DNA of 64,000 nucleotides from Microbacterium sp. SSM24 (lineage in GTDB: Bacteria; Actinomycetota; Actinomycetes; Actinomycetales; Microbacteriaceae). The stretch is from the NCBI RefSeq assembly GCF_025989145.1, contig NZ_JAPDNQ010000001.1, positions 558,001-622,000 on the forward strand, given 5' to 3'. Of this stretch, positions 54,165 through 64,000 are shown one piece after another. Below the pieces are notes generated by a model, which searched no databases, was not told the origin of the DNA, and saw only the letters and a program-made list of their open reading frames with translations. The stretch's first letter is position 1. Each line of letters starts with the position of its first letter. The position numbers and the translations under genes were made by a program.

Positions 54165-55285
54165 CCCGCGCTGTAAGGCGCGACCACGACCTCGACGCGC
54201 TGGAACTCCTTGAGGTCGGAGTACCCGGTGGTGGCCATCGACTTGCGCAGGGCGCCGATGAGGTTCGCCGTGCCGTCCGCGACCGGCGCGGGGCCGTACA
54301 GGATCTCCTCGAGCGAGGCGACCTGGTCGACCTTCACGCGGCGCCCGCGCGGCAGCTTGGGGTGGTGGGCTTCGGGGCCCCAGTGGAACCCCTGCCCAGG
54401 AGCATCCGTCGCCCGCGCCAGCGCGACGCCGAGCATGACGGCGTCGGCGCCCATCGCGAGCGCTTTGACGATGTCGCCCGAGGTGCCCACACCGCCGTCG
54501 GCGATGACGTGCACGTAGCGGCCGCCCGACTCGTCGAGGTAGTCGCGCCGCGCCCCGGCGACGTCGGCAACGGCCGTCGCCATCGGCGCGTGCAGTCCGA
54601 GCGTGGCGCGGGTAGTGGATGCCGCGCCCCCGCCGAAACCGACGAGCACGCCGGCCGCCCCGGTGCGCATGAGGTGCAGCGCGGCCGTGTAGGTCGCCGC
54701 GCCGCCCACGATCACCGGCACGTCGAGGTCGTAGATGAACTTCTTGAGGTTCAGCGGCTGGTCGACGGACGAGACATGCTCGGCCGACACGGTGGTGCCG
54801 CGGATCACGAACAGGTCGACGCCGGCGGCGACGACGGTCTCGTACAGCTCCTGCGTGCGCTGCGGAGTGAGCGCGCCGGCGACGGTGACGCCGGCGGCGC
54901 GGATCTCGGCCAGGCGATCGCGCACGAGTTCGGGCTTGATCGGCTCGGTGTAGAGCTCCTGCATGCGACGGGTCGCGGCGGCTTTCTCGAGGCCGGCGAT
55001 CTCGGCGAGCAGCGGCGCCGGGTCGTCGTAGCGCGTCCACAGGCCCTCGAGGTCCAGCACGCCGAGTCCGCCGAGCTGTCCGAGCATGATCGCCGTCTGC
55101 GGGCTCACGACGGAGTCCATGGGGGCGCCGAGCACGGGGATGTCGAAGCTGAACGCGTCGATCGTCCAGGTGGTCGAGACGTCCTCCGGGTTGCGGGTGC
55201 GCCGCGAGGGCACGACCGCGATGTCGTCGAACGTGTACGCGCGGCGTGCGCGCTTGGCGCGGCCGAGTTCGATGTCCATGCTCAC
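54161..55285 (-). CDS. guaB3: GuaB3 family IMP dehydrogenase-related protein
   Basis: 374 residues without CBS domains. The TIM barrel is clear (YTFDDIAVVPSRRTRNPEDV, then FDIPVLGAPMDSV and YVHVIADGGVGTSGDIVKAL). At the position of the IMPDH catalytic Cys loop the sequence reads GGGAASTTRATLG, so the nucleophile is absent; this is the usual state in actinobacterial GuaB3. Its reaction is less certain than that of GuaB. Operon with SURF1-like, DUF3817 and guaA. Confidence 0.9.
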   Translation of the reverse strand: MSMDIELGRAKRARRAYTFDDIAVVPSRRTRNPEDVSTTWTIDAFSFDIPVLGAPMDSVVSPQTAIMLGQLGGLGVLDLEGLWTRYDDPAPLLAEIAGLEKAAATRRMQELYTEPIKPELVRDRLAEIRAAGVTVAGALTPQRTQELYETVVAAGVDLFVIRGTTVSAEHVSSVDQPLNLKKFIYDLDVPVIVGGAATYTAALHLMRTGAAGVLVGFGGGAASTTRATLGLHAPMATAVADVAGARRDYLDESGGRYVHVIADGGVGTSGDIVKALAMGADAVMLGVALARATDAPGQGFHWGPEAHHPKLPRGRRVKVDQVASLEEILYGPAPVADGTANLIGALRKSMATTGYSDLKEFQRVEVVVAPYSAG

Positions 55286-55331
55286 GCCCCCAGCCTACCC
55301 GCCGGGTCTCGTCCCGCCCGAAGCACCCTCG

Positions 55332-57020
55332 TCAGCGCTCCCGCGCGACGCGCGCCTCGTCCCACACCGGGGCATCGGCCTCGTACACACGACCGTCGCC
55401 GCCGAAGACGAGATACCGGTCGAACGACTTCGCGAGCCAGCGATCGTGCGTCACGGCGAGGACGGTGCCCTCGAACCTCGAGAGGGCGTCCTGCAGCGCC
55501 TCGGCCGAGACCAGGTCGAGGTTGTCGGTCGGTTCGTCGAGGAGCAGCAGCGTCGCACCCGAAAGCTCGAGGAGCAGGATCTGGAAGCGCGCCTGCTGGC
55601 CGCCGGAGAGGCTGTCGAACGCCTGCTCGGCCTGGCCCACGAGGCCGTAGCGATCGAGCGCCGAGCTCGCAGCATCCCTCGGCAGCCCGGCGCGCGCATC
55701 CTCGCCCCGATGGAGGATGTCGAGCAGCGTCCTGCCGGCGAACTCCGGATGCCGGTGCGTCTGCGCGAACCACCCCGGCACGACGCGTGCGCCGAGGATC
55801 GCCCGCCCGGCGTGAGCGACCGGGTCCAGTCCGGCGCCCGTCGTGGTGACGTGGCCGAGCCGGGCGTCGGGGTCGGTGCCGCCGCGCGCGAGCAGGCGCA
55901 GGAAGTGGGACTTGCCCGAGCCGTTCGAGCCGAGCACGGCGACCCGGTCGCCGAACCACACCTCGAGGTCGAAGGGCTTCATGAGTCCGGTGAGCTCGAG
56001 CTGCTCGGCGACGACCGCGCGCTTGCCGGTGCGCGCGCCCCGCAGCCGCAGCGCGAGGTCCTGCTCGGGCGGGCGCTCCTGCGGCGGCCCGACCTCCTCG
56101 AACTTGCGCAACCGCGTCTGGGCGGCACGATACCGCGACGTGAAGGAGTCGTTGGCGGTGGCCTTGACCTTCAGGGTCGCGACGAGCGCCTTCAGCTTCG
56201 CGTGCTGCTCGTCCCACCGCCGGCGCAGTTCGTCGAGGCGCAGCATCCGCTCGTCGCGGGCCCGATGGTAGGAGCGGAATCCGCCGCCGTGCACCCACGC
56301 GGTGCTGCCCGCGCCACCGGCCTCGAGCGTGACGATGCGGTCGGCGGCGCGCGCGAGCAGCTCGCGGTCGTGCGAGACGAGCAGGACGGTCTTCGAGGTC
56401 TCGCGCAGTCGCTCCTCGAGCCAGCGCTTGCCGGGAACGTCGAGGTAGTTGTCGGGTTCGTCGAGCAGCAGCACCTGATCGGGTCCGCGCAGCAGCGCCT
56501 CGAGCGCGAGCCGCTTCTGCTCGCCCCCGGACAGCGTCGTGAGCTCGCGGAACCGCGCGCGCGCGAACGGGATGCCGAGCGCGGCGATCGTGCACGTGTC
56601 CCACACCGTCTCGTACTCGTACCCGCCGGCTTCGGCGTAGTCGGCGAGCGCGCCGGCGTACCGCATCTGCGTGTCGAGGTCGTCGTGCTCGATGATCGCG
56701 GCCTCGGAGTCCTCGAGCTCGCGTGCGGCGCGGCGCACCCGATCGGGCGCGACCGAGATGAGGAGGTCGTGCACGGTCTGTCCGGCGGTGCCGTGGCCGA
56801 CGAACTGGTCCATCACGCCGAGTCCGCCGTCGATCGACACGACACCGGAGAGCGGCGCGGTCTCGCCCCGGACGATCCGCAGCAGCGTGGTCTTGCCGGC
56901 GCCGTTCTGGCCGATGAGCGCGGTCGTCGACCCCTCGCCGACGCGGAACGACACCTCGTCGAGCAGAGGCCGGCCGTCGGGCAGCGCGTACGAGACGGCG
57001 GCGATGTCGATGTAGCCCAC
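55332..57020 (-). CDS. ABC-F family ATP-binding protein
   Basis: 562 residues from a GTG at 57020 (an ATG at 57044 is possible). Two ABC domains: Walker A GQNGAGKT and GSNGSGKS, signatures LSGGEQKRLALEAL and LSGGQQARFQILLL, Walker B LLLDEPDNYLD and LLLDEPTDNLD. The linker between them (about 230-320) is charged and helical, with no membrane part, matching ABC-F proteins that act on the ribosome in translation control or antibiotic protection. Specificity cannot be assigned. Confidence 0.93.
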   Translation of the reverse strand: MGYIDIAAVSYALPDGRPLLDEVSFRVGEGSTTALIGQNGAGKTTLLRIVRGETAPLSGVVSIDGGLGVMDQFVGHGTAGQTVHDLLISVAPDRVRRAARELEDSEAAIIEHDDLDTQMRYAGALADYAEAGGYEYETVWDTCTIAALGIPFARARFRELTTLSGGEQKRLALEALLRGPDQVLLLDEPDNYLDVPGKRWLEERLRETSKTVLLVSHDRELLARAADRIVTLEAGGAGSTAWVHGGGFRSYHRARDERMLRLDELRRRWDEQHAKLKALVATLKVKATANDSFTSRYRAAQTRLRKFEEVGPPQERPPEQDLALRLRGARTGKRAVVAEQLELTGLMKPFDLEVWFGDRVAVLGSNGSGKSHFLRLLARGGTDPDARLGHVTTTGAGLDPVAHAGRAILGARVVPGWFAQTHRHPEFAGRTLLDILHRGEDARAGLPRDAASSALDRYGLVGQAEQAFDSLSGGQQARFQILLLELSGATLLLLDEPTDNLDLVSAEALQDALSRFEGTVLAVTHDRWLAKSFDRYLVFGGDGRVYEADAPVWDEARVARER

Positions 57021-57105
57021 GGTCTTTCCCTGTCTGCTCCGCACGGCAAAGGCGCCGGAAGGGAGCCGACCAGACTACCTCAGCGCCGGGGACGGATGCT
57101 GCGGC

Positions 57106-57390
57106 TCAGGCGGCCGGCGCGGCGTACCGGCCGGACCTGATCGCGCGTTCGCGCGCCTTCGCGGCCTCGACCTCGCGGTTCTTCGGCGGCGCGACGGCCA
57201 CGAGGTCGTCGAGCAGGTGCTGCGTGATGTGGGAGATCTCGTGCACCGCGCGGTCGAAGGCCTCCTGGTTCGCCTTCGACGGCTTGGTCGTCCCCGCGAT
57301 CTTGCGCACGTACTGGAGCGCTGCGGCGTGGACCTCGTCGGAGGATGCGGCGGGCTCGAAGTTGTGGAGCATGTGGATGTTCCGGCACAT
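57106..57390 (-). CDS. DUF2277 family protein
   Basis: 94 residues. MCRNIHMLHNFEPAASSDEV, then AAALQYVRKIAGTTKPSKAN match DUF2277, small proteins of unknown function in actinobacteria. A conserved Cys2 at the start and the pair HITQHLLDDL are typical. Stands alone between the ABC-F and TetR genes. Confidence 0.9.
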   Translation of the reverse strand: MCRNIHMLHNFEPAASSDEVHAAALQYVRKIAGTTKPSKANQEAFDRAVHEISHITQHLLDDLVAVAPPKNREVEAAKARERAIRSGRYAAPAA

Positions 57391-57438
57391 GACCCCGACC
57401 CTACGCCGGGGCCCCCGTCGCAGGGAACGCCCCCGGGC

Positions 57439-58107
57439 TCACCAGCGTTCGGTGCCGCGCGGCAGAACCTCGAGGACGTGGGGCAACTCGGTCGGGAAGC
57501 AGGAACGGAAGAGCTCGGTGATCTGCGGATCCGATCCGTAGTCGTCGACGATGCGCAGGCCGATCATCGTGCTGATCAGCATCCCCTCGGCCATGAACGC
57601 GCGCGCCTCGTCGGCCTCGAGACCCATCTCGTCGCGGAAGAAGCGCCACACGGTCGCGAAGCCCTTGCGGGCGGCCGGCCCGATCATCGGGTGGCTGCCG
57701 AGCAGGTAGGCGTGCGCGAGGGTCTGATGCAGACCGCGCACCGCGAGGAGGTCAACGTACGCCTGACCGATCCGCTTGGCGGCGGCCTTCTCATCCGTGA
57801 TGCCGGGCTCGCGCGGGGCATCGGTGTCGGCGAGGGCGGCGCGGAATCCCGCGATCATGCGCGCGAGCGCGTCTTCGATCGTCGCGAGGAACAGGTTCTC
57901 CTTCGACCCGAAGAGCCGCACGACGTAGGGCTGGCTCACGCCGGCGGCGCGGGCGACCTCGTCGGTCGTGGCGCCCTCGTACCCCCTAGCGCCGAAGACG
58001 GCGAGCGCGGCGACGAGGATCTGGCGACGCCGCTCGTCCGACGTCAGTCGCTTGCCCGCCTCCGCGTCCGCAGAGACGGCCTTCTCGTCCACGCTCGCTG
58101 AGGCCAT
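57439..58107 (-). CDS. TetR family regulator of the divergent MFS pump
   Basis: 222 residues. HTH at about 25-75: RRRQILVAALAVFGARGYEG, then VARAAGVSQPYVVRLFGSKE. The ligand-binding C-terminal domain is helical. It is divergent from an MFS exporter with two inverted repeats between them, the standard arrangement for an efflux repressor. Confidence 0.9.
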   Translation of the reverse strand: MASASVDEKAVSADAEAGKRLTSDERRRQILVAALAVFGARGYEGATTDEVARAAGVSQPYVVRLFGSKENLFLATIEDALARMIAGFRAALADTDAPREPGITDEKAAAKRIGQAYVDLLAVRGLHQTLAHAYLLGSHPMIGPAARKGFATVWRFFRDEMGLEADEARAFMAEGMLISTMIGLRIVDDYGSDPQITELFRSCFPTELPHVLEVLPRGTERW

Positions 58108-58139
58108 GTCATGAGGTTATCAGCGAATGACTTGACTTT

Positions 58140-58189
58140 GTAATCATTCGATTACTACCGTGGCTTCCGCAAGTAATCATCCAATTACT
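58140..58189. promoter_or_regulatory. Two TetR-type operators
   Basis: GTAATCATTCGATTAC (58140-58155) and AGTAATCATCCAATTACT (58172-58189) are inverted repeats and direct repeats of each other, each followed by ACCG. They lie between the divergent TetR and MFS genes, the second 13 bases before the MFS start. Confidence 0.75.
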
Positions 58190-58202
58190 ACCGGAGACTC
58201 CG

Positions 58203-59672
58203 ATGACAACCGACACCTCCCTCTCGCCGGCCACGACCGGCCGCAGGGCCCGGCCCTTCGCTCTCATCGTGGCCGCGGCATCCCTCCCGATGTTCATGGC
58301 CACGCTCGACAACCTCGTGATGACCAACGCCCTCCCGGTTCTCCATGCCCAGATGGGCGCCTCGGTCGAGGAACTGCAGTGGTTCGTCAACGCCTACACC
58401 CTCGCCTTCGCCGGTGCGATCCTGATCGCGTCGGCCCTCGGCGACCGCTTCGGCCGCCGGACCGTCTTCGCGATCGGCATCGCCGTGTTCGGCATCGGGT
58501 CGGTCCTCGCCGCGCTCAGCACCGACCCCGGGCAGCTCATCGCCGCGCGCGCCTTCCAGGGCCTCGGCGCCGCCGGCGTCATGCCCCTGTCGCTCGCACT
58601 GCTCAGCGGGGCGGTGTCACCCGCCCGGCGTCCGCTCGCGATCGGCATCTGGGGCGGCATCTCGGGCCTGGGGGTGGCCGTCGGCCCGCTCGTCGGCGGC
58701 GCGATCATGGAGGGCTGGGACTGGCAGGCCATCTTCTGGATCAACGTCCCCGTCGCGATCATCGCGATCCCGCTCGCGCTGATCGTCCTGCGCAACGATT
58801 TCGGCGCCCGCGCCCGCATCGACGTCCCCGGCGCCATCCTGGCGGCCGGAGGTGTGCTCGCCCTCGTCCACGCCATCGTTCGGGGCAACGACGACGGCTG
58901 GGATTCGTTCGGCGTGATCGCCGAGCTGATCCTCGGCGCCCTGCTCGTGGTCGCGTTCGTGCTGTGGCAGACCCGCACGTCGGCTCCCCTCGTGCCGCTG
59001 CGCCTTTTCCGCGACCGCTCGTTCTCGGTCACGAACGTGATCGGCTTCGCCTTCAGCTTCGGCACGTTCGGGTCCGTGTTCATCCTGATCCAGTACCTCC
59101 AGGTGGTGCAGGGCTCGACGCCATTCGAGGCCGCCGTGCAGACGACGCCGTGGACCCTCGCGCCGATGTTCGTGGCACCGATCGCGGGCCTGATCGCGCC
59201 CCGGGTCGGCACGCGTGCGCTCATGGTCACCGGACTCGCCCTGCAGGCTGCCGCGCTCGGCTGGATCGCCGCGATCATGGCGCCCGACACTCCGTACGCG
59301 AGCCTGATCGCACCCTTCCTGATGGCGGGGATCGGCATGGCGCTCGTCTTCGCCCCGTCGGCGACGGCGCTGCTGGCCACCCTCGGGCTCATCGACCACG
59401 CCAAGGCATCGGGCGTGAACTCGACCGTCCGCGAACTGGGCGTGGCGCTGGGCACGGCGGTCATGACGGCGATCTTCGTCGGAGCGGGCGGCGCCCTCAC
59501 CGCCGACCTCTACGTCGAGGCCGCACGACCCGCGGTGTTCACGGGTGCGGCAGTGCTGCTGGCGGCGACGTTCGTGGCTCTGCTCCTGCCCGCCGGCAGG
59601 TCGGCGAAGGAGACGGATGCCGCCTCCCCCGCCGGAGCCGAAGCGCCCGCCGAGTTGCAGCCGATCGCCTGA
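58203..59672 (+). CDS. MFS drug efflux transporter, DHA2 (EmrB/QacA) family
   Basis: 489 residues with 14 predicted transmembrane helices. LDNLVMTNALPVL (motif D1 region), SALGDRFGRRTVFAIGI (motif A), GISGLGVAVGPLVGGAIME (motif C, antiporter motif) and WQAIFWINVPVAI are diagnostic for the 14-TM drug:proton antiporters. Likely exports a hydrophobic or cationic toxicant. Regulated by the divergent TetR. The start follows GGAG at suitable spacing. Confidence 0.93.
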   Translation: MTTDTSLSPATTGRRARPFALIVAAASLPMFMATLDNLVMTNALPVLHAQMGASVEELQWFVNAYTLAFAGAILIASALGDRFGRRTVFAIGIAVFGIGSVLAALSTDPGQLIAARAFQGLGAAGVMPLSLALLSGAVSPARRPLAIGIWGGISGLGVAVGPLVGGAIMEGWDWQAIFWINVPVAIIAIPLALIVLRNDFGARARIDVPGAILAAGGVLALVHAIVRGNDDGWDSFGVIAELILGALLVVAFVLWQTRTSAPLVPLRLFRDRSFSVTNVIGFAFSFGTFGSVFILIQYLQVVQGSTPFEAAVQTTPWTLAPMFVAPIAGLIAPRVGTRALMVTGLALQAAALGWIAAIMAPDTPYASLIAPFLMAGIGMALVFAPSATALLATLGLIDHAKASGVNSTVRELGVALGTAVMTAIFVGAGGALTADLYVEAARPAVFTGAAVLLAATFVALLLPAGRSAKETDAASPAGAEAPAELQPIA

Positions 59673-59677
59673 GACCC

Positions 59678-59731
59678 ACTCGCCAAGACACGCCGTCTCC
59701 CGCGCTCAGGGGACGGCGTGTCTTGGTGACT
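59678..59731. repeat. Imperfect inverted repeat, family 1 copy D
   Basis: ACTCGCCAAGACACGCCGTC (59678-59697) pairs with the reverse complement at 59712-59731 at 18 of 20 positions. The arms share their core with the 6188 element. Here it lies between convergent genes, 6 bases after the MFS stop. Confidence 0.8.
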
Positions 59732-59774
59732 CGACGGTGATCACGGGCGCGCTCGGCCGGTGGTGGGGGCGTGT

Positions 59775-60398
59775 TCAGTCCGATTTGCCGTGCAGCACGC
59801 GCGTGAAGACGCCGTCCAGCACGAACAGCAGGAACGCGGCCGAGCCGATGAACGGGGCGAGCACCACCACGACGCCGGCGATGATGAGGGCGCTCAGCGA
59901 TGATCGGCCGTAGGCCGCGGCATCCGCCGCCGTCAGGTCGGGAAGCATCACGTCGCGCCTGCTCACCGCCCACTGCCACTGGAGCCAGCTGAACAGGATC
60001 GCGAGGAAGAAGGTGACCGGCATCGCGAGCCGCGCGGCGAGGAACGCGGAGTACTCGGTCGTGAGGTTCGTGGCGAACGGCACGAGGACGACGAAGAGCA
60101 GCCGGCCGTTGTTCAGCCAGACCATCGTCGTGTCCACGCGGGCGACGTGCTCGAACTGCTGCACGTGCACCATCCACAGCAGACACAGCAGCACGAAGCT
60201 GAGTGCGAAGTTGAGGAAGAGGTACCCCATATCGCCCAGTGCGGACCACATCTGGGTGTCGGTGGACACGTCGCCGAGGTCGTGGGTCGTCAGGTCGAGC
60301 ACGAGCAGCGTCGCCGCGATGGCGAACACGCCGTCGGTGAAGGCCTCGAGGCGTGTGGTTCGCAGAGTCGCGGCCGGATGCCGCCGCTGCCGGATCAT
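59775..60398 (-). CDS. TMEM175 family potassium channel-like protein
   Basis: 207 residues with about six hydrophobic segments. TTRLEAFTDGVFAIAATLLV at the N-terminus carries the RxxxFSD-like pore motif (here RLEAFTD) of the TMEM175/DUF1211 family, and LLCLLWMVHVQQFEHVARVD follows as in family members. Bacterial members are tetrameric cation (K+) channels. Start chosen at 60398 from the first in-frame ATG preceding the motif; there is no clear Shine-Dalgarno. Confidence 0.88.
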   Translation of the reverse strand: MIRQRRHPAATLRTTRLEAFTDGVFAIAATLLVLDLTTHDLGDVSTDTQMWSALGDMGYLFLNFALSFVLLCLLWMVHVQQFEHVARVDTTMVWLNNGRLLFVVLVPFATNLTTEYSAFLAARLAMPVTFFLAILFSWLQWQWAVSRRDVMLPDLTAADAAAYGRSSLSALIIAGVVVVLAPFIGSAAFLLFVLDGVFTRVLHGKSD

Positions 60399-60452
60399 GA
60401 GCACAGCGTAACCACCCGCCGTCGCGGGCCGCACGACTGGGAGGATGGGCGC

Positions 60453-61586
60453 ATGAGCGGCAGGGAATCGCGATCGGCGTTCGTGGTCGTCGGCGGCGGG
60501 GCGATGGGCCTGGCGGCGACGTGGCAGCTCGCGCGGGCGGGGCACGAGGTGACGCTGCTCGAGCGCTTCGAACGCGGACACCCGCTGGGCGCCTCGCATG
60601 GCGCGACCCGCAACTTCAACAATGCGTACGGCGAGGACCACTACCTCGACCTGCTGCAGGCGGCGCGCGCGGGATGGGACGACCTCGCCCGCGCGACCGG
60701 CGAACCGCTGCTCCGACTGCACGGCCTCGTGACGCACGGGGACGACGCGACGGTGGGCCACGTGCACGCGGCGCTGACCGAGCGCGGCGAGCGCGCGGAC
60801 GTGATGAGCGCGGCCGAGGCGCGCACGCGCTGGACGGGCATGCGGTTCGACGGCGACGTGCTCTTCACCCCCGAGGCCGGGGTGGTGAGAGCGGATGCCG
60901 CGCTCGAGGCCCTCGAACGCGCGGCGCGCGCGGCCGGCGCCGACATCCGGTTCGGTCACGCGGTGCTCGGGATCGAGGAGACCGGCGAGGGAGTCCGCAT
61001 CGCCGTCGACGCCGGCGGCGAGCGCTACGACCTGGGAGCGGACACCGTCGTCGTCGCGGCCGGGGCGTGGACGACCGCGCTCGTCGGAGGCGCGCTGCCC
61101 CTGCCGCGGCTCACCGTCACCGAGGAGAGCCCCGCGCATTTCCGGCCACGGAGCGACCTCGACGTGTGGCCGTCGTTCAACCACCTCGTGAGCGGCGACG
61201 CGCCCGGGCATGCCCCGAACCCGGGGCACGTGTACGGGATGCCGACACCGGGCGAGGGCGTCAAGGTCGGCCTGCACCATGTCGGCGCGGTCGTCGACCC
61301 CGACCGCCGCACGCTCCGCCCGGTGCCGGAGCTCGCCGCACGCCTGCACGACTACGTCGCCGAGTGGTTCCCCGGCCTCGATCCCGATTCCGCCGCACCG
61401 ATCAGCTGCACCTACACGTCGACGGAGTCCGAGGACTTCGTCCTCGATCGGCGCGGGCGGATCGTCGTCGGCGCCGGCTTCTCCGGCCACGGGTTCAAGT
61501 TCACCCCCGCGGTCGGCGCCGTGCTCGCCGCGCTCGCGACCGACGACGCCGCGCACGCAGCGGCGCCGTTCCGGCTGCTCGGGTGA
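60453..61586 (+). CDS. Sarcosine oxidase/N-methyltryptophan oxidase-like flavoprotein
   Basis: 377 residues. FVVVGGGAMGLAATWQLARA is the FAD-binding GxGxxG; ERFERGHPLGASHGATRNFN matches the MSOX/SolA substrate region, and DFVLDRRGRIVVGAGFSGHG the C-terminal FAD motif. DTVVVAAGAWT is also conserved. Family enzymes demethylate N-methyl amino acids with covalent FAD; the expected Cys near the C-terminus is replaced here (SGHGFKF), so the covalent link may be absent. Stands alone. Confidence 0.9.
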   Translation: MSGRESRSAFVVVGGGAMGLAATWQLARAGHEVTLLERFERGHPLGASHGATRNFNNAYGEDHYLDLLQAARAGWDDLARATGEPLLRLHGLVTHGDDATVGHVHAALTERGERADVMSAAEARTRWTGMRFDGDVLFTPEAGVVRADAALEALERAARAAGADIRFGHAVLGIEETGEGVRIAVDAGGERYDLGADTVVVAAGAWTTALVGGALPLPRLTVTEESPAHFRPRSDLDVWPSFNHLVSGDAPGHAPNPGHVYGMPTPGEGVKVGLHHVGAVVDPDRRTLRPVPELAARLHDYVAEWFPGLDPDSAAPISCTYTSTESEDFVLDRRGRIVVGAGFSGHGFKFTPAVGAVLAALATDDAAHAAAPFRLLG

Positions 61587-61612
61587 CGAGCGCGCGGATG
61601 CTCACGCCGGGA

Positions 61613-61630
61613 CGGATGCCGCGGCATCCG
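61613..61630. repeat. Perfect 18-bp palindrome between convergent genes
   Basis: CGGATGCCGCGGCATCCG lies between the flavoprotein gene and guaB, and is built from the recurring GGATGCC motif. It can form a hairpin and may end both transcripts. Confidence 0.7.
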
Positions 61631-61638
61631 CTCGCTCG

Positions 61639-64000
<2,362 letters not shown>

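Overview
The window is about 70% GC and reads like a chromosomal segment of an actinobacterium. Microbacteriaceae, probably Microbacterium, fits best: GTG and TTG starts are frequent, many ATGA stop/start overlaps occur, promoters that look leaderless are common, and a GGATGC/GCATCC oligomer recurs throughout. GuaB3, DUF3817, DUF2277, a SURF1-like protein and a class E (LAXTG-type) sorting signal support an actinobacterial origin. I place the genus from general knowledge, not by alignment. I see no transposase, integrase, phage structural gene or CRISPR array.

Layout. 0-6.7 kb: the 5' part of a secreted repeat protein, the helicase PcrA, a flavoprotein and a YccF membrane protein. 6.9-13.6 kb: a large membrane protein with a glycosidase-like ectodomain, then a class III cyclase-like sensor directly followed by an MscS channel carrying a cyclic-nucleotide-binding domain. 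13.8-17.4 kb: a two-gene ABC exporter, a divergent WYL regulator and a UPF0303 protein. 17.5-23.1 kb: an accessory-looking patch with a tRNA-like gene, three small unknown proteins divergent from a 442-residue HTH protein, an epimerase-TetR-methyltransferase operon behind a 20-bp palindrome, and a VapBC toxin-antitoxin pair. 23.1-27.8 kb: an amidohydrolase and NCS1 permease operon with a divergent TetR regulator, plus a siderophore-interacting protein. 27.9-37.3 kb: a 3131-residue cell-wall-anchored DUF11 repeat protein.

37.6-45.6 kb: a patatin, peptidase E and hydrolase operon, a MOSC protein, a second ABC exporter, a GDPD, a Bax-inhibitor-1 protein and an XRE regulator. 45.8-49.0 kb: a stand-alone LigD-type polymerase, a metallo-beta-lactamase-fold protein and two overlapping clpP genes, one lacking the catalytic serine. 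49.1-51.0 kb: a glycosyltransferase preceded by a striking array of TGTGA-N8-TCACA repeats. 51.1-55.3 kb: guaA, DUF3817, SURF1-like and guaB3. 55.3-64 kb: an ABC-F protein, DUF2277, a TetR/MFS efflux pair, a TMEM175-like channel, a sarcosine-oxidase-like flavoprotein, guaB and the start of a LivH-like permease.

The parts that most deserve follow-up are the TGTGA/TCACA repeat array at 50.6-50.96 kb, the degenerate cyclase plus cNMP-binding MscS pair, the mixed active/inactive ClpP pair with a ClgR/PopR-like regulator nearby, the tRNA-proximal small-protein operon with its divergent HTH protein, and several unrelated long intergenic inverted repeats.
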